Source of the DNA: Aquabacterium sp. OR-4
GTDB taxonomy: Bacteria > Pseudomonadota > Gammaproteobacteria > Burkholderiales > Burkholderiaceae_C
Assembly: GCF_025290835.2 (NCBI RefSeq)
Contig: NZ_JAOCQD020000003.1
Coordinates: 434,001-498,000 of the forward strand
Direction of reading: 5' to 3'
Length of the DNA stretch: 64,000 bases
Position 1 is the first letter of the stretch. Each line of letters starts with the position of its first letter. Under the pieces are notes generated by a model. It was not told the DNA's origin and ran no database searches. It saw nothing but the letters and a program-made list of their open reading frames with translations. The position numbers and the translations under genes are program-made. Shown in pieces: positions 55,499 to 63,315 of this stretch.

Positions 55499-56501
55499 GG
55501 CCGGCCTTTGCCCGCGCCGGGCTGCCCAGGCCGGCTGGCGGCCCGACCGGTGGCGCCAGGCTGTGGATCCAGTCGGCCGCCAGGTTGCGACCCAGCGCCG
55601 CCGACAGGCCGTCGTAGGCGCAGGTCAGGCGCGGGTTCAGCTCGATGAACACCGCGCCTTCGCGGGCATGCCACACACAGTCGATGCCCACAAAGCCCAG
55701 CAGGCCGGGCACGGCGGCCACCACCCGGGCGGCCAGCGTGGCCAGCGGCGCATGGCGCGGATCGCCCGGGCCCAGGGCGCACAGGCTCACGCCGGCGTAC
55801 GACACCTGGCCGGCGGCGTCCACCTCGATGTGCTGGCGGTTCACGCTGAGCAGCTCGAAGCCGGCGTGGCTGCACAGCAGCGACAGGCTCAGCGCCTCGC
55901 CATCCACCCAGGGCTCGAGCGTGCTGACCCTGCCGCTGGCGGCCCGCCGGGCCTGGTCGGCCAGGGCCGAAGCCAGGTCGTCATGGCGCCAGGTGGCCAG
56001 GGCGCCGGCACCGTCGTCGGGCTTGACCACCCAGCGGCCGGCCTGCGCCCCGGGCCCGAAGCGCCAGGGCGTCGGCACGCCGTGGCGCGCCAGGTGGCCC
56101 AGCGTGGCCTGCTTGCGGCTGGTGAGCGCGATGGCCGCCGGCGAGCAGCCCAGCCAGGCCTCGGCCGGCACCACCGCCTGCAGCCCGGCCAGCAGGCCGT
56201 CGGTCTCGGGCGCGATGACCCACACCAGCCCATGCCGGCGCGCCTGGCGGGCCACGAAGGCCTGCGCCGGCTCGCCCGGCGCAGGGGCCTGCACCCGCGC
56301 ACCCGGCGGTGGTGCCGGCATGCCGCTGGCGCTGGCCACCACCACCTCGGTGTGCGGGCAGGCCAGCAGGTCGCGGGCCAGCGCATCGCGCATGGCCAGG
56401 CCGGCGGCCAGCAGCTCGGCGTCGTCGGCGGGCGCGGCGCCCAGGCCCGCGGCCAGCGGCGCCGCGCCACTAACATGCTCGTACACGAACACCTGTCTCA
56501 T
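55491..56501 (-). CDS. ATP-grasp protein, MfnD-like (COG1821)
   Basis: A 336-residue ATP-grasp protein from ATG 56501 (MRQVFVYEHVSG). Segments: VWVIAPETDGLLAGLQAVV, SRKQATLGHLARHGVPTPW (about 130), GRWVVKPDDGAGA (about 155), LEPWVDGEALSLSLLCS and the metal site VFIELNPRLTCAYDGLSAA (about 290). The arrangement resembles MfnD, the tyramine-glutamate ligase of methanofuran synthesis. The frame opens further upstream to 57236 across the divergent HisA-like gene, which is coding on the other strand. The first gene of unit 3. Confidence 0.82.
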   Translation of the reverse strand: MRQVFVYEHVSGAAPLAAGLGAAPADDAELLAAGLAMRDALARDLLACPHTEVVVASASGMPAPPPGARVQAPAPGEPAQAFVARQARRHGLVWVIAPETDGLLAGLQAVVPAEAWLGCSPAAIALTSRKQATLGHLARHGVPTPWRFGPGAQAGRWVVKPDDGAGALATWRHDDLASALADQARRAASGRVSTLEPWVDGEALSLSLLCSHAGFELLSVNRQHIEVDAAGQVSYAGVSLCALGPGDPRHAPLATLAARVVAAVPGLLGFVGIDCVWHAREGAVFIELNPRLTCAYDGLSAALGRNLAADWIHSLAPPVGPPAGLGSPARAKAGHV

Positions 56502-56522
56502 CGCCCGCCTCCCGTCTTGCCC

Positions 56523-57266
56523 ATGCAGCTCATTCCGGTGATCGACCTGATGCACGGCCAGGTGGTGCGCGCCCGCGGCGGCCAGCGCGCGCTGTACCGG
56601 CCGATGCAGTCGCAGCTGTGCGCAGGCAGCGCACCGCTCGTGGTGGCCCGCGCGCTGCTGGCCCATTGCCGGACCGAGACGCTGTACCTGGCCGACCTGG
56701 ATGCACTGACCGGCGGCGCGCCGCAGCAGGCGGTGCTGGCCAGCCTGCTGGCCGCGCTGCCGCGGCTGCAGCTGTGGCTGGATGCCGGCTTTGCCAGCGC
56801 GGCCGATGCCCGGCAGCTGCGCGACGCGCTGGGCGCCGATGGCGACCGCCTGGTGCCGGTGTTCGGCAGCGAATCGCTGCGCTCGGCGCAGGCGCTGGAC
56901 GCTTGTTTCGGCCCCGCTGGCGCCTGGCAGGCGCAGGGCATCCTGTCGCTCGACCGGCGCGGCACCGAACTGCTCGACGCCGCCGGCTGCTGGCAAAGCC
57001 CCGGCCGCTGGCCGCAGCGGCTGATCGTGATGACGCTCGAGCGCGTGGGCTCCGGCGCCGGGCCCAACCTCGACACCCTGCGCTGGGTGCGCGAGCGCGC
57101 GCCGCAGGCCCTGCTGGCCGGTGCCGGCGGCCTGCGCGACGAGGCCGACCTGCAGGCCGCCGCGGCGGCCGGCGCCGATGCCTGGCTGGTGGCCAGTGCG
57201 TTGCACGATGGCCGGCTGGCGCCGCGCGGTGGCCACCGCACGTCATCCGGGCCCGGCGAGGGCTGA
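56523..57266 (+). CDS. HisA-like TIM-barrel protein (COG1411 type)
   Basis: A 247-residue protein starting MQLIPVIDLMHGQVVRARGG, a HisA/HisF-like barrel. ETLYLADLDALTGG (about 55), LQLWLDAGFASAADARQL, VPVFGSESLRSA and AGAGGLRDEADLQAAAAAGA follow. This related family, not the histidine enzyme itself, is conserved in methanogens and H4MPT clusters. Its substrate is unknown; it has the two-fold-phosphate design of HisA. The gene is divergent from the MfnD-like gene with only 21 bp between start codons. Confidence 0.82.
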   Translation: MQLIPVIDLMHGQVVRARGGQRALYRPMQSQLCAGSAPLVVARALLAHCRTETLYLADLDALTGGAPQQAVLASLLAALPRLQLWLDAGFASAADARQLRDALGADGDRLVPVFGSESLRSAQALDACFGPAGAWQAQGILSLDRRGTELLDAAGCWQSPGRWPQRLIVMTLERVGSGAGPNLDTLRWVRERAPQALLAGAGGLRDEADLQAAAAAGADAWLVASALHDGRLAPRGGHRTSSGPGEG

Positions 57267-57416
57267 GCGGGGCCGGGCCGCCGCAGGCGCTGCGTGGATT
57301 GCATCGCCCGCTTGCATCACGTTTCGTGCCATCCGCAGAACCCCTGCCAGAACCCCCGCCAGCCCCCCGCCAAGGCCCCGGCCAGGGCCTGCCACGGCGT
57401 GGCAGCGGCCATAAAC

Positions 57417-57431
57417 GTCACACAGTGTTGC
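57417..57431. promoter_or_regulatory. GTCACACAGTGTTGC dyad (candidate activator site)
   Basis: On one strand it differs from the 39975-39989 element's complement at only two of 15 positions, and both contain ACACWGTGT. It lies about 160 bp before the -24/-12-like box. Shared by the two main C1 operons, it is a candidate upstream activator site. Confidence 0.5.
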
Positions 57432-57590
57432 GTTTTTGGCGGCTGGCGGCGGGGGCGGCCCGGGCGGTGAACGGCGGGACCGGGCGTGGCAGCCGGATGC
57501 GACAGCGGTGGCGACAGCGGTGGCGACAGCGGTGGCAACAAGGGGGCCGACACAACCGGCCGCCGGGGCGCGCAGCCGGGCGCGGCGCAA

Positions 57591-57605
57591 TGGCATGTGG
57601 ATTGC
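57591..57605 (+). promoter_or_regulatory. sigma-54 promoter-like element before fhcB
   Basis: TGGCATG-TGGA-TTGC matches TGGCACG-N4-TTGC at 10 of 11 fixed positions, with correct GG to GC spacing. The transcription start would fall near 57617, only about 4 nt before the fhcB ATG and after its ribosome site. Either the mRNA is nearly leaderless, or the match is chance. Confidence 0.35.
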
Positions 57606-57620
57606 GAGGTGGGGCCCTGC

Positions 57621-59036
57621 ATGAGCCTTGCCGCCAGCCCTCACTCGCTGCCCCCGGAGCCGTCCAGGCCGCTCTGGACCTGCCCGTTCTGCCCGCTGCT
57701 GTGCGACGAGGTCGACCCGGCGCAACCCGCCGCCGCCGACTGCGCGCTGCTGCAGCAGCGCCTGGCCGAGGTGCTGGCCACGCCCGAGGCCGAGGCCGGC
57801 GCGGCGGCCTGGGTGGCCGGCCAGCCCTGCGATCTGGCCACCGCCGTGGCGGCCGCCGCTGCCCACCTGGCCAACAGCCGCCAGCCGCTGCTGGCCGGCA
57901 TGGGCACCGATGTGGCCGGGGCCCGTGCGCTGTACCGCCTGGCGGCACACACCGGCGCCATCTGCGACGCCGCGCATGGCGAGTCGCTGATGCAGTCCCA
58001 GCGCGCGCTGCAAGACCATGGCGGCTACAGCAGCACCCTGGGCGAGCTGCGCGAGCGCGCCGACCTGATCGTCTTCGTGGGCGGGCTGCAGCGAGACCTG
58101 GCGCCGCGGCTGTGGCGCCGCTGCGGCATCGGCCAGCCGATCGGCGTGGCGCCGGCGCTGCACCGCCACATCGTGCTGCTGGGCCCGGCCGAAGGCGACC
58201 TGGCGCTGTTGCAGGGCCTGCCGCACACCCGCGTGAGCAGCCTGCCGCTGCACGGCGGTTTGCCGGCGCTGCTGGCGCAACTGGCGATGCTGGTGCGCAG
58301 CCAGCCGCAGCCGGCGGCCGCGGCGCAGGATGCCGATGCGCCGCCTGCGTCACCCGACACCCCTGACACCTCGGACACCCCCGACACCCCCGACACCCCC
58401 GACACCCCCGACCACGCCGCACTGGCCCGGCTGGCCGCGCAGCTGCACGGCGCACGTTACGCCGTGTTCGTGGGTGCCAGCGCGCGCCTGCCGGCGCATG
58501 GCGCGCTGCTGATCGAGCAGGTGCAGCGCCTGGTCGGCGAGCTCAACCGCCGTGGCCGCGCGGCCAGTCTGTGGCTGGGCGGCAGCGGCGGCACCGGCAC
58601 CGCCAACCAGGTGTTCACCTGGCTGTCGGGCCTGCCCTTGCGCAGCCGCGCCGGGCCGGCGGGCCTGGAGCATTCGCCGCAGCGCTTTGCCAGCGCCCGG
58701 CTGCTGGCCGATGGCGCGGTGGACGCGCTGCTGTGGGTGTCGAGCCTGGACGTCACGGCCCAGGCGCCACTGCCGCCCGCGGGCCAGGCGCTGCCCTGCA
58801 TCTACCTGGCCCCCCCGGCGCTGGCGCCGCGCCAGGCGATGGCACCGCAGGCCATCTACATCCCGGTGGCCATGCCGGGCATCGACAGCGCCGGCCACCT
58901 GCTGCGCACCGACGGCACGGTGGTCAAGCCGCTGTTCGCCTTGCGCCCCAGCCGCCTGCCCGGCGTGGCCGAAGTGGCCTCGCGGCTGCTTGACGCCGTG
59001 CTGCGGCAGCGCGCCATGGCGGGGGTGGCGGCATGA
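57621..59036 (+). CDS. fhcB: formyltransferase/hydrolase complex subunit B
   Basis: A 471-residue subunit homologous to formylmethanofuran dehydrogenase subunit B but without the metal-cofactor role. The N-terminal WTCPFCPLLCDEV keeps the cysteine group. MGTDVAGARALYRLAAHTGAI, GGYSSTLGELRERADLIVFVG (core GELRERADLIVFVG), GGTGTANQVFTWLSGLP and AIYIPVAMPGIDSAGHLLRTDG are family blocks. A Pro-Asp-Thr repeat lies near 245-265. ATG 57621 has a GAGGTGG ribosome site; an earlier GTG at 57486 stays in frame. First of fhcB-A-D-C. Confidence 0.93.
   Translation: MSLAASPHSLPPEPSRPLWTCPFCPLLCDEVDPAQPAAADCALLQQRLAEVLATPEAEAGAAAWVAGQPCDLATAVAAAAAHLANSRQPLLAGMGTDVAGARALYRLAAHTGAICDAAHGESLMQSQRALQDHGGYSSTLGELRERADLIVFVGGLQRDLAPRLWRRCGIGQPIGVAPALHRHIVLLGPAEGDLALLQGLPHTRVSSLPLHGGLPALLAQLAMLVRSQPQPAAAAQDADAPPASPDTPDTSDTPDTPDTPDTPDHAALARLAAQLHGARYAVFVGASARLPAHGALLIEQVQRLVGELNRRGRAASLWLGGSGGTGTANQVFTWLSGLPLRSRAGPAGLEHSPQRFASARLLADGAVDALLWVSSLDVTAQAPLPPAGQALPCIYLAPPALAPRQAMAPQAIYIPVAMPGIDSAGHLLRTDGTVVKPLFALRPSRLPGVAEVASRLLDAVLRQRAMAGVAA
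58353..58411 (+). repeat. 9-bp tandem repeat in fhcB
   Basis: About six to seven 9-bp units (CCCGACACC and variants) encode Pro-Asp-Thr repeats, placed between two conserved domains of FhcB. Four consecutive units are identical, so slippage is likely recent. Confidence 0.85.
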
Positions 59037-59116
59037 GCCCGCCGGGCCGCCCCAAGGGCGAATCCCGACAGGCGCAGCCTGGCGGTGCCAAAGTGCACCC
59101 GCGGTGCCACCGATGA
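59033..59116 (+). other. 27-codon overlapping linker ORF (repeat family member)
   Basis: The ATG overlaps the fhcB stop (ATGA) and the TGA overlaps the fhcA ATG (ATGA). It encodes MSPPGRPKGESRQAQPGG and nine more residues. Bases 59038-59058 are identical over 21 bp to the complement of 2416-2436, and the stretch aligns with 61748-61813. Probably a repeat that keeps ribosomes translating between fhcB and fhcA. Confidence 0.6.
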
Positions 59117-60816
59117 GCAGCGTGCGCCTGAGCGGCGGCCGCGTGATCGACCCCACGCAGGCGCTCGACGACCGCGTGATGGACCTGGTGCTGCGCGATG
59201 GCCGCATGGCCGCGGCCGACTACGCCGGGCCGGTGACCACCACGCTCGACGCCAGCGGCTGCGTGATCATGGCCGGCGGCATCGACATGCACACCCACAT
59301 CGGCGGTGGCAAGGTCAACCTGGCGCGCATGCTGATGCCCGAGGATCACCGCGCCGGCCTCGATCCGCTGCCCCTGCCCGCGCCGCTGGCCGCGGCCACG
59401 CAGGCGCTCGAGCTGCCCTCGTGCGGCCGCTGCACGCCGGGCACCCTGGCCACCGGCTACCGCTATGTGGAGATGGGCTACACCGCGGCCTTCGAGCCGG
59501 CCATGGTGGCGGCCAATGCACGCCAGGCGCACCTCGAGATGGGCGACACGCCCATCCTCGACCACGGCGCCTACGTGATGCTGGGCAACGACGAGCTGAT
59601 GCTGCAGATGCTGGCCGAGCAGCAGGATTTCGGCCTGCTGCGCGACTACACCGCCTGGACCCTGCACGCCAGCAAGGCGCTGGGCGTGAAGGTGGTCAAC
59701 CCGGGCGGCATCTCGGCCTTCAAGTTCAACCAGCGCCGGCTCGACGTGGACGAGGCCCATGGCCACTGGGGGGTCTCGCCGCGGCGCGTGCTGCACACGC
59801 TGGCGCGCGCGCTGCACGACCTGGGCGTGCCGCACCCGCTGCACATCCACGGCAGCAACCTGGGCGTGGCCGGCAACATCGGCTCGACGCTGCAGACCAT
59901 CGCGGCGCTCGAAGGTCTGCCCGGCCACCTGACCCATGTGCAGTTCCACGCCTACGGCCGCGAGGGGCCGAAGAAGTTCTCGTCGGCCGCGCGCGAGCTG
60001 GCCGAGGCGGTCAACACCCATCCCAACATCAGCATCGATGTCGGCCAGATCATGTTCGGCCAGACCGTCACCGCCTCGGGCGACACCATGCGCCAGCATG
60101 CCCAGGCCGGCCTGGCCAGCCCGCGCAAGTGGATCGGTGGCGACATCGAGTGCGAGGCCGGCTGCGGCGTGGTGCCCTTCCGCTACCGCGAGCAGAGCTT
60201 CGTCAACGCGCTGCAGTGGGCCATCGGGCTCGAGATCTTCCTGCTGGTGCGCAACCCCTGGCAGGTGGTGCTCACCACCGACCATCCCAATGGCGGCCCG
60301 TTCACCAGCTATCCGCACCTGATCCGGCTGCTGATGGACCGCAGCTTCCGCAACGAGCAGCTGGCCCGCCTGCACCCCGACGTGGCCGCGCACAGCGCGC
60401 TGGGCGAGATCACGCGCGAGCTGACGCTGCGCGAGATCGCCATCATGACCCGCGCCGGCCCGGCGCGCCTGCTGGGCCTGCGCGACCGCGGCCACCTGGC
60501 GCCCGGCGCCGCGGCCGACATCGCGGTGTACCGCGACCAGCCCGACCGCGAGCGCATGTTCGCCACGCCGCAATGGGTGTTCAAGGACGGCGCGCTGGTG
60601 GCCGAGGCCGGCCGGCTGCTGGCCATGCCGGTGGGTGGCACGCACTTTGTCGAGCCCGAATACGACCGCGGCATCGAGCGGGTGCTGCGCCGCCACTGGG
60701 CGCGCCACGGCTCGGTGAACTTCGACCACCAGGCCATCGGCCGCGACGAGCTGTGCCACTGCGCCAACGGCGGCCGCCTGCTGCCGGCGGCGTGTTTCGA
60801 GCGCACACCGGCATGA
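59113..60816 (+). CDS. fhcA: formyltransferase/hydrolase complex subunit A
   Basis: A 567-residue amidohydrolase-fold subunit that hydrolyses formyl-methanofuran to formate. The metal-binding N-terminal IDMHTHIGGGKVNLARML (about 57-74), LHASKALGVKVVNPGGIS with the modified Lys, LHIHGSNLGVAGNI (about 236-249), THVQFHAYGREGPKKF and LTTDHPNGGPFTSYPHL (about 385-400) are present. The catalytic His and Asp residues are intact. Start overlaps the linker ORF; stop overlaps the fhcD start (60813). Confidence 0.95.
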   Translation: MSSVRLSGGRVIDPTQALDDRVMDLVLRDGRMAAADYAGPVTTTLDASGCVIMAGGIDMHTHIGGGKVNLARMLMPEDHRAGLDPLPLPAPLAAATQALELPSCGRCTPGTLATGYRYVEMGYTAAFEPAMVAANARQAHLEMGDTPILDHGAYVMLGNDELMLQMLAEQQDFGLLRDYTAWTLHASKALGVKVVNPGGISAFKFNQRRLDVDEAHGHWGVSPRRVLHTLARALHDLGVPHPLHIHGSNLGVAGNIGSTLQTIAALEGLPGHLTHVQFHAYGREGPKKFSSAARELAEAVNTHPNISIDVGQIMFGQTVTASGDTMRQHAQAGLASPRKWIGGDIECEAGCGVVPFRYREQSFVNALQWAIGLEIFLLVRNPWQVVLTTDHPNGGPFTSYPHLIRLLMDRSFRNEQLARLHPDVAAHSALGEITRELTLREIAIMTRAGPARLLGLRDRGHLAPGAAADIAVYRDQPDRERMFATPQWVFKDGALVAEAGRLLAMPVGGTHFVEPEYDRGIERVLRRHWARHGSVNFDHQAIGRDELCHCANGGRLLPAACFERTPA

Positions 60817-61751
60817 GCACGGCGCAACGCCCCGCGCTCGCGCTGCTGCGCAACGGCGTGCTGATCGACGACGGCTTTGCCGAGGCCTTTGCGATGAAGG
60901 CCACGCGGGTGATCGTCACCGCCCACAACGCGCAATGGGCGCGGCATGCGGCCGAGGCCGCCACCGGCTTGGCCACCTCGGTGATCGCCTGCGGCTGCGA
61001 GGCAGGCATCGAGCGCACGCTGGCGGCCGACGAAACCCCCGACGGCCGGCCGGGCGTGGCCCTGCTGCTGTTTGCGATGTCGGGCAAGGAGCTGGCCAAG
61101 CAGATCGAGCGCCGCATCGGCCAATGCGTGCTCACCTGCCCCACCACCGCGGCCTTTGCCGGCCTGGCCGAGGGCGAGCCGGTGGCGCTGGGCCGCAACC
61201 TGCGCTTTTTTGGCGATGGCTGGCAGATCGCCAAGCTGATCGACGGCCAGCGCTACTGGCGCATCCCGGTGATGGACGGCGAGTTCGTGGTGCAGGAGAG
61301 CACGCCGGTGATCAAGGCCGTGGGCGGCGGCAACCTGCTGCTGCTGGCCCGCGACACCGACTGCGCGTTGGCGGCGGCCGAGGCCGCGGTGGCCGCCATG
61401 CGCCGTCTGCCCAACGTGGTGATGCCTTTTCCGGGTGGCGTGGTGCGTTCGGGCTCCAAGGTGGGCAGCAAGTACCCGGCGCTGAGCGCGTCCACCAACG
61501 ATGCCTTCTGCCCCGGCCTGCGCGGCCTGGTGCCGCACAGCGAGATCGCTGCCGAGGTGCGCTGCGTGCTCGAGGTGGTGATCGACGGCCTCAGCGAGGC
61601 CGACGTGGCCGCGGCCATGCGCGCCGGCCTGCAGGCCGGCATCGCCATCGGCGCCGCCGGGGGCCTGCTGCGCATCTCGGCCGGCAACTATGGCGGCAAG
61701 CTGGGGCCCTACCACTTCCACCTGCACCGGCTGCTGGAGGACAGGGCATGA
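60813..61751 (+). CDS. fhcD: formylmethanofuran:tetrahydromethanopterin formyltransferase
   Basis: A 312-residue enzyme (Ftr) transferring the formyl group from formyl-H4MPT to methanofuran. Family blocks: LLRNGVLIDDGFAEAFAMKATR (core IDDGFAEAF), TSVIACGCEAGIER, RIGQCVLTCPTTAAFAG, RNLRFFGDGWQ, IPVMDGEFVVQE, FPGGVVRSGSKVGSKYP (about 210-226) and GKLGPYHFHLHRLL at the end. ATG overlaps the fhcA stop, and its stop overlaps the linker ORF ATG at 61748. Confidence 0.95.
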   Translation: MSTAQRPALALLRNGVLIDDGFAEAFAMKATRVIVTAHNAQWARHAAEAATGLATSVIACGCEAGIERTLAADETPDGRPGVALLLFAMSGKELAKQIERRIGQCVLTCPTTAAFAGLAEGEPVALGRNLRFFGDGWQIAKLIDGQRYWRIPVMDGEFVVQESTPVIKAVGGGNLLLLARDTDCALAAAEAAVAAMRRLPNVVMPFPGGVVRSGSKVGSKYPALSASTNDAFCPGLRGLVPHSEIAAEVRCVLEVVIDGLSEADVAAAMRAGLQAGIAIGAAGGLLRISAGNYGGKLGPYHFHLHRLLEDRA

Positions 61752-61813
61752 GCGCGCAGGGCCGCTCCCAAGCGCCAATCCTGCAGCGCGGAGCGCGGGG
61801 GGGCGTGCAGTGA
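61748..61813 (+). other. 21-codon overlapping linker ORF (repeat family member)
   Basis: The ATG overlaps the fhcD stop (ATGA) and the TGA overlaps the fhcC GTG (GTGA). It encodes 21 residues starting MSAQGRSQAP and ending RGGVQ. It matches the 45535-45600 ORF in length, MSA start and GGVQ end, and the 59033 ORF in its GGGCCGC-CCCAAG-GCGAATCC core. Confidence 0.6.
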
Positions 61814-62670
61814 GCGGCTGGCGTCTGGCCCTGCGGCGGCCGCCGCCGCTGCGCCTGGATCTGCGCGGCCTCACGCCCGCCGCGCTGGCCGGCCTGGGCC
61901 AGGCGCAGGTCGAGCGCTGGCCGCTGGGCCATGGCCGCGAGACGCTGGCGCTGGCCGAGTGTTTTGACGTGTCGGCGCAGCCCGACGATGGGCTGCTTTT
62001 CGAGGGCAACCTGTCGCGCTGCGACCACCTGGGCTGGGGCATGGACGGCGGCCGCATCCGGGTGCTTGGCCCGGTGGGCGATGGCGTGGGCACCGGCATG
62101 CGCGCCGGCGAGCTGCGGGTGGACGGCAACGCCGGCGACCTGGCCGCCTGCGAGATGGCCGGCGGCCTGCTGCACATCGGCGGCGATGTCGGCCACTTTG
62201 CCGCCAGCACCCTGCCCGGCAGCATCGACGGCATGCGCGGCGGCCTGCTGCGCATCGACGGCCATGCCGGCGACCGCCTGGCCGACCGCATGCGCCGCGG
62301 CACCGTGCTGCTGCGCGGCGATGCCGGCGCCTACGCCGCCTCGCGCCTGGTGGCCGGCACCGTGCTGCTGGGCGGCCGCGCCGGCGCGCAGGTGGGCTAT
62401 GGCATGCGGCGCGGCAGCGTGGTGTGCGCCGCCGGCCCGCAGGCCGTGACTGTGCCGGGCAGCTTTGTGCCGGCCGGCGCCGAGGTGCCGGTGTTCTGGG
62501 CCCTGCTGTCGCGCAGCCTGGCGCGCCTGGCCGGCCCGCAGCCCGACGCGCCCTGGCCCGAGCGCGCCTTGGCCGAGCACCCCTTCGCCGGCCTTGGCCG
62601 CCGGCCCATCCAGCGCCACCTGGGCGACCGTGCCCAGGGCGGCTTTGGCGAACTGATCCACCTGTGCTGA
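61810..62670 (+). CDS. fhcC: formyltransferase/hydrolase complex subunit C
   Basis: A 286-residue subunit related to formylmethanofuran dehydrogenase subunit C and the C-terminal beta-helix of glutamate synthase. Repeated Gly-rich strands read GDGVGTGMRAGELRVDGNAGD, GGLLHIGGDVGHFAAS, GLLRIDGHAGDRLADRMRRG and GTVLLGGRAGAQVGYGMRRG, with periodic GxxxG spacing. Starts at GTG 61810 on the linker ORF's stop. It is followed by the second fae-like gene after 20 bp. Confidence 0.93.
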   Translation: MSGWRLALRRPPPLRLDLRGLTPAALAGLGQAQVERWPLGHGRETLALAECFDVSAQPDDGLLFEGNLSRCDHLGWGMDGGRIRVLGPVGDGVGTGMRAGELRVDGNAGDLAACEMAGGLLHIGGDVGHFAASTLPGSIDGMRGGLLRIDGHAGDRLADRMRRGTVLLRGDAGAYAASRLVAGTVLLGGRAGAQVGYGMRRGSVVCAAGPQAVTVPGSFVPAGAEVPVFWALLSRSLARLAGPQPDAPWPERALAEHPFAGLGRRPIQRHLGDRAQGGFGELIHLC

Positions 62671-62690
62671 CCCATCCCCGGAGCCCCTGC

Positions 62691-63233
62691 ATGATCCCCG
62701 AGACGCCCGACTACCTGTTCCACGCCGGCGAGGCCACCGTGCTGGCGCGCGAAGGCCAGTTCACCGACGCCATGCCCGAGATCCTGATCGGCCGCACCGA
62801 CGGGCCGGTGGGCCATGCCTTTGCCAAGCTGATGGCGCAGAGCAAGGGCCACACCGCGATGTTCGTGATCCGCGCCTGCAACCAGCTGGTGCGGCCGGCC
62901 ACGATCATGGTGCCCAAGGTCACCCTGAAGGACACGGCCAACATCGACCTGTTCGGCGGCGTGGTGCAGAGCGCCACCGCCGATGCGGTGGTCGACTGCC
63001 TGATCGAGGGCATCATCCCGCGCGAGCTGGCCAACCGCCTGTGCATCATCAGCCTGGTCTGGATCGACCCGCGCTGCGCCAAGCACGAGAATCTCGACAA
63101 GAAGGACATGTACCGCACCAACCACGAGGCCACCCGGCTGGCCATCCGGCGCGCGCTGTCCAACGAGCCCACGGTGGATGAGCTGATCGCGCGCCGCCAC
63201 AGCCTCAAGCACGACATGGACGACTGGTCCTGA
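62691..63233 (+). CDS. formaldehyde-activating enzyme-like protein (Fae paralogue)
   Basis: A 180-residue paralogue of Fae, starting MIPETPDYLFHAGEATVLA. It keeps the core ILIGRTDGPVGHAFAKLM, AMFVIRACNQLVRPATIMVPKV, NIDLFGGVVQSATADAVVD and FVIHW-like CIISLVWIDP. At the place of the catalytic His of Fae ([10 protein letters not shown]) the aligned residue is Met (DAMPEILIG), counting back from the common LIG. The enzyme may therefore have another role, such as formaldehyde sensing or storage. The gene ends the fhc unit, just before pabB. Confidence 0.85.
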   Translation: MIPETPDYLFHAGEATVLAREGQFTDAMPEILIGRTDGPVGHAFAKLMAQSKGHTAMFVIRACNQLVRPATIMVPKVTLKDTANIDLFGGVVQSATADAVVDCLIEGIIPRELANRLCIISLVWIDPRCAKHENLDKKDMYRTNHEATRLAIRRALSNEPTVDELIARRHSLKHDMDDWS

Positions 63234-63315
63234 GCCCTTTTTCTTGCCCGCCTTGCCTGCCACCCCCACCGCTGCCCCCGCGGCCGCCCCCGCGGCCGCC
63301 ATCCTGCCGGCCCCG

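Larger units (their letters stand above)
57267..57620. promoter_or_regulatory. 354-bp region upstream of fhcB
   Basis: It holds no convincing gene. Contents: the dyad GTCACACAGTGTTGC (57417-57431), a 12-bp tandem repeat GGTGGCGACAGC (about 57495-57542, four units, in frame with fhcB), and a -24/-12-like box at 57591-57605. A GAGGTGG ribosome site (57605-57611) serves fhcB. This would be the control region of the fhc operon, separate from the HisA-like gene. Confidence 0.55.

Noticed and set aside
57486-57620. Upstream GTG extension of fhcB covering the GGTGGCGACAGC repeats
   Set aside because: The extension is low complexity and not typical of FhcB, and ATG 57621 has a good ribosome site; kept as a minor alternative.
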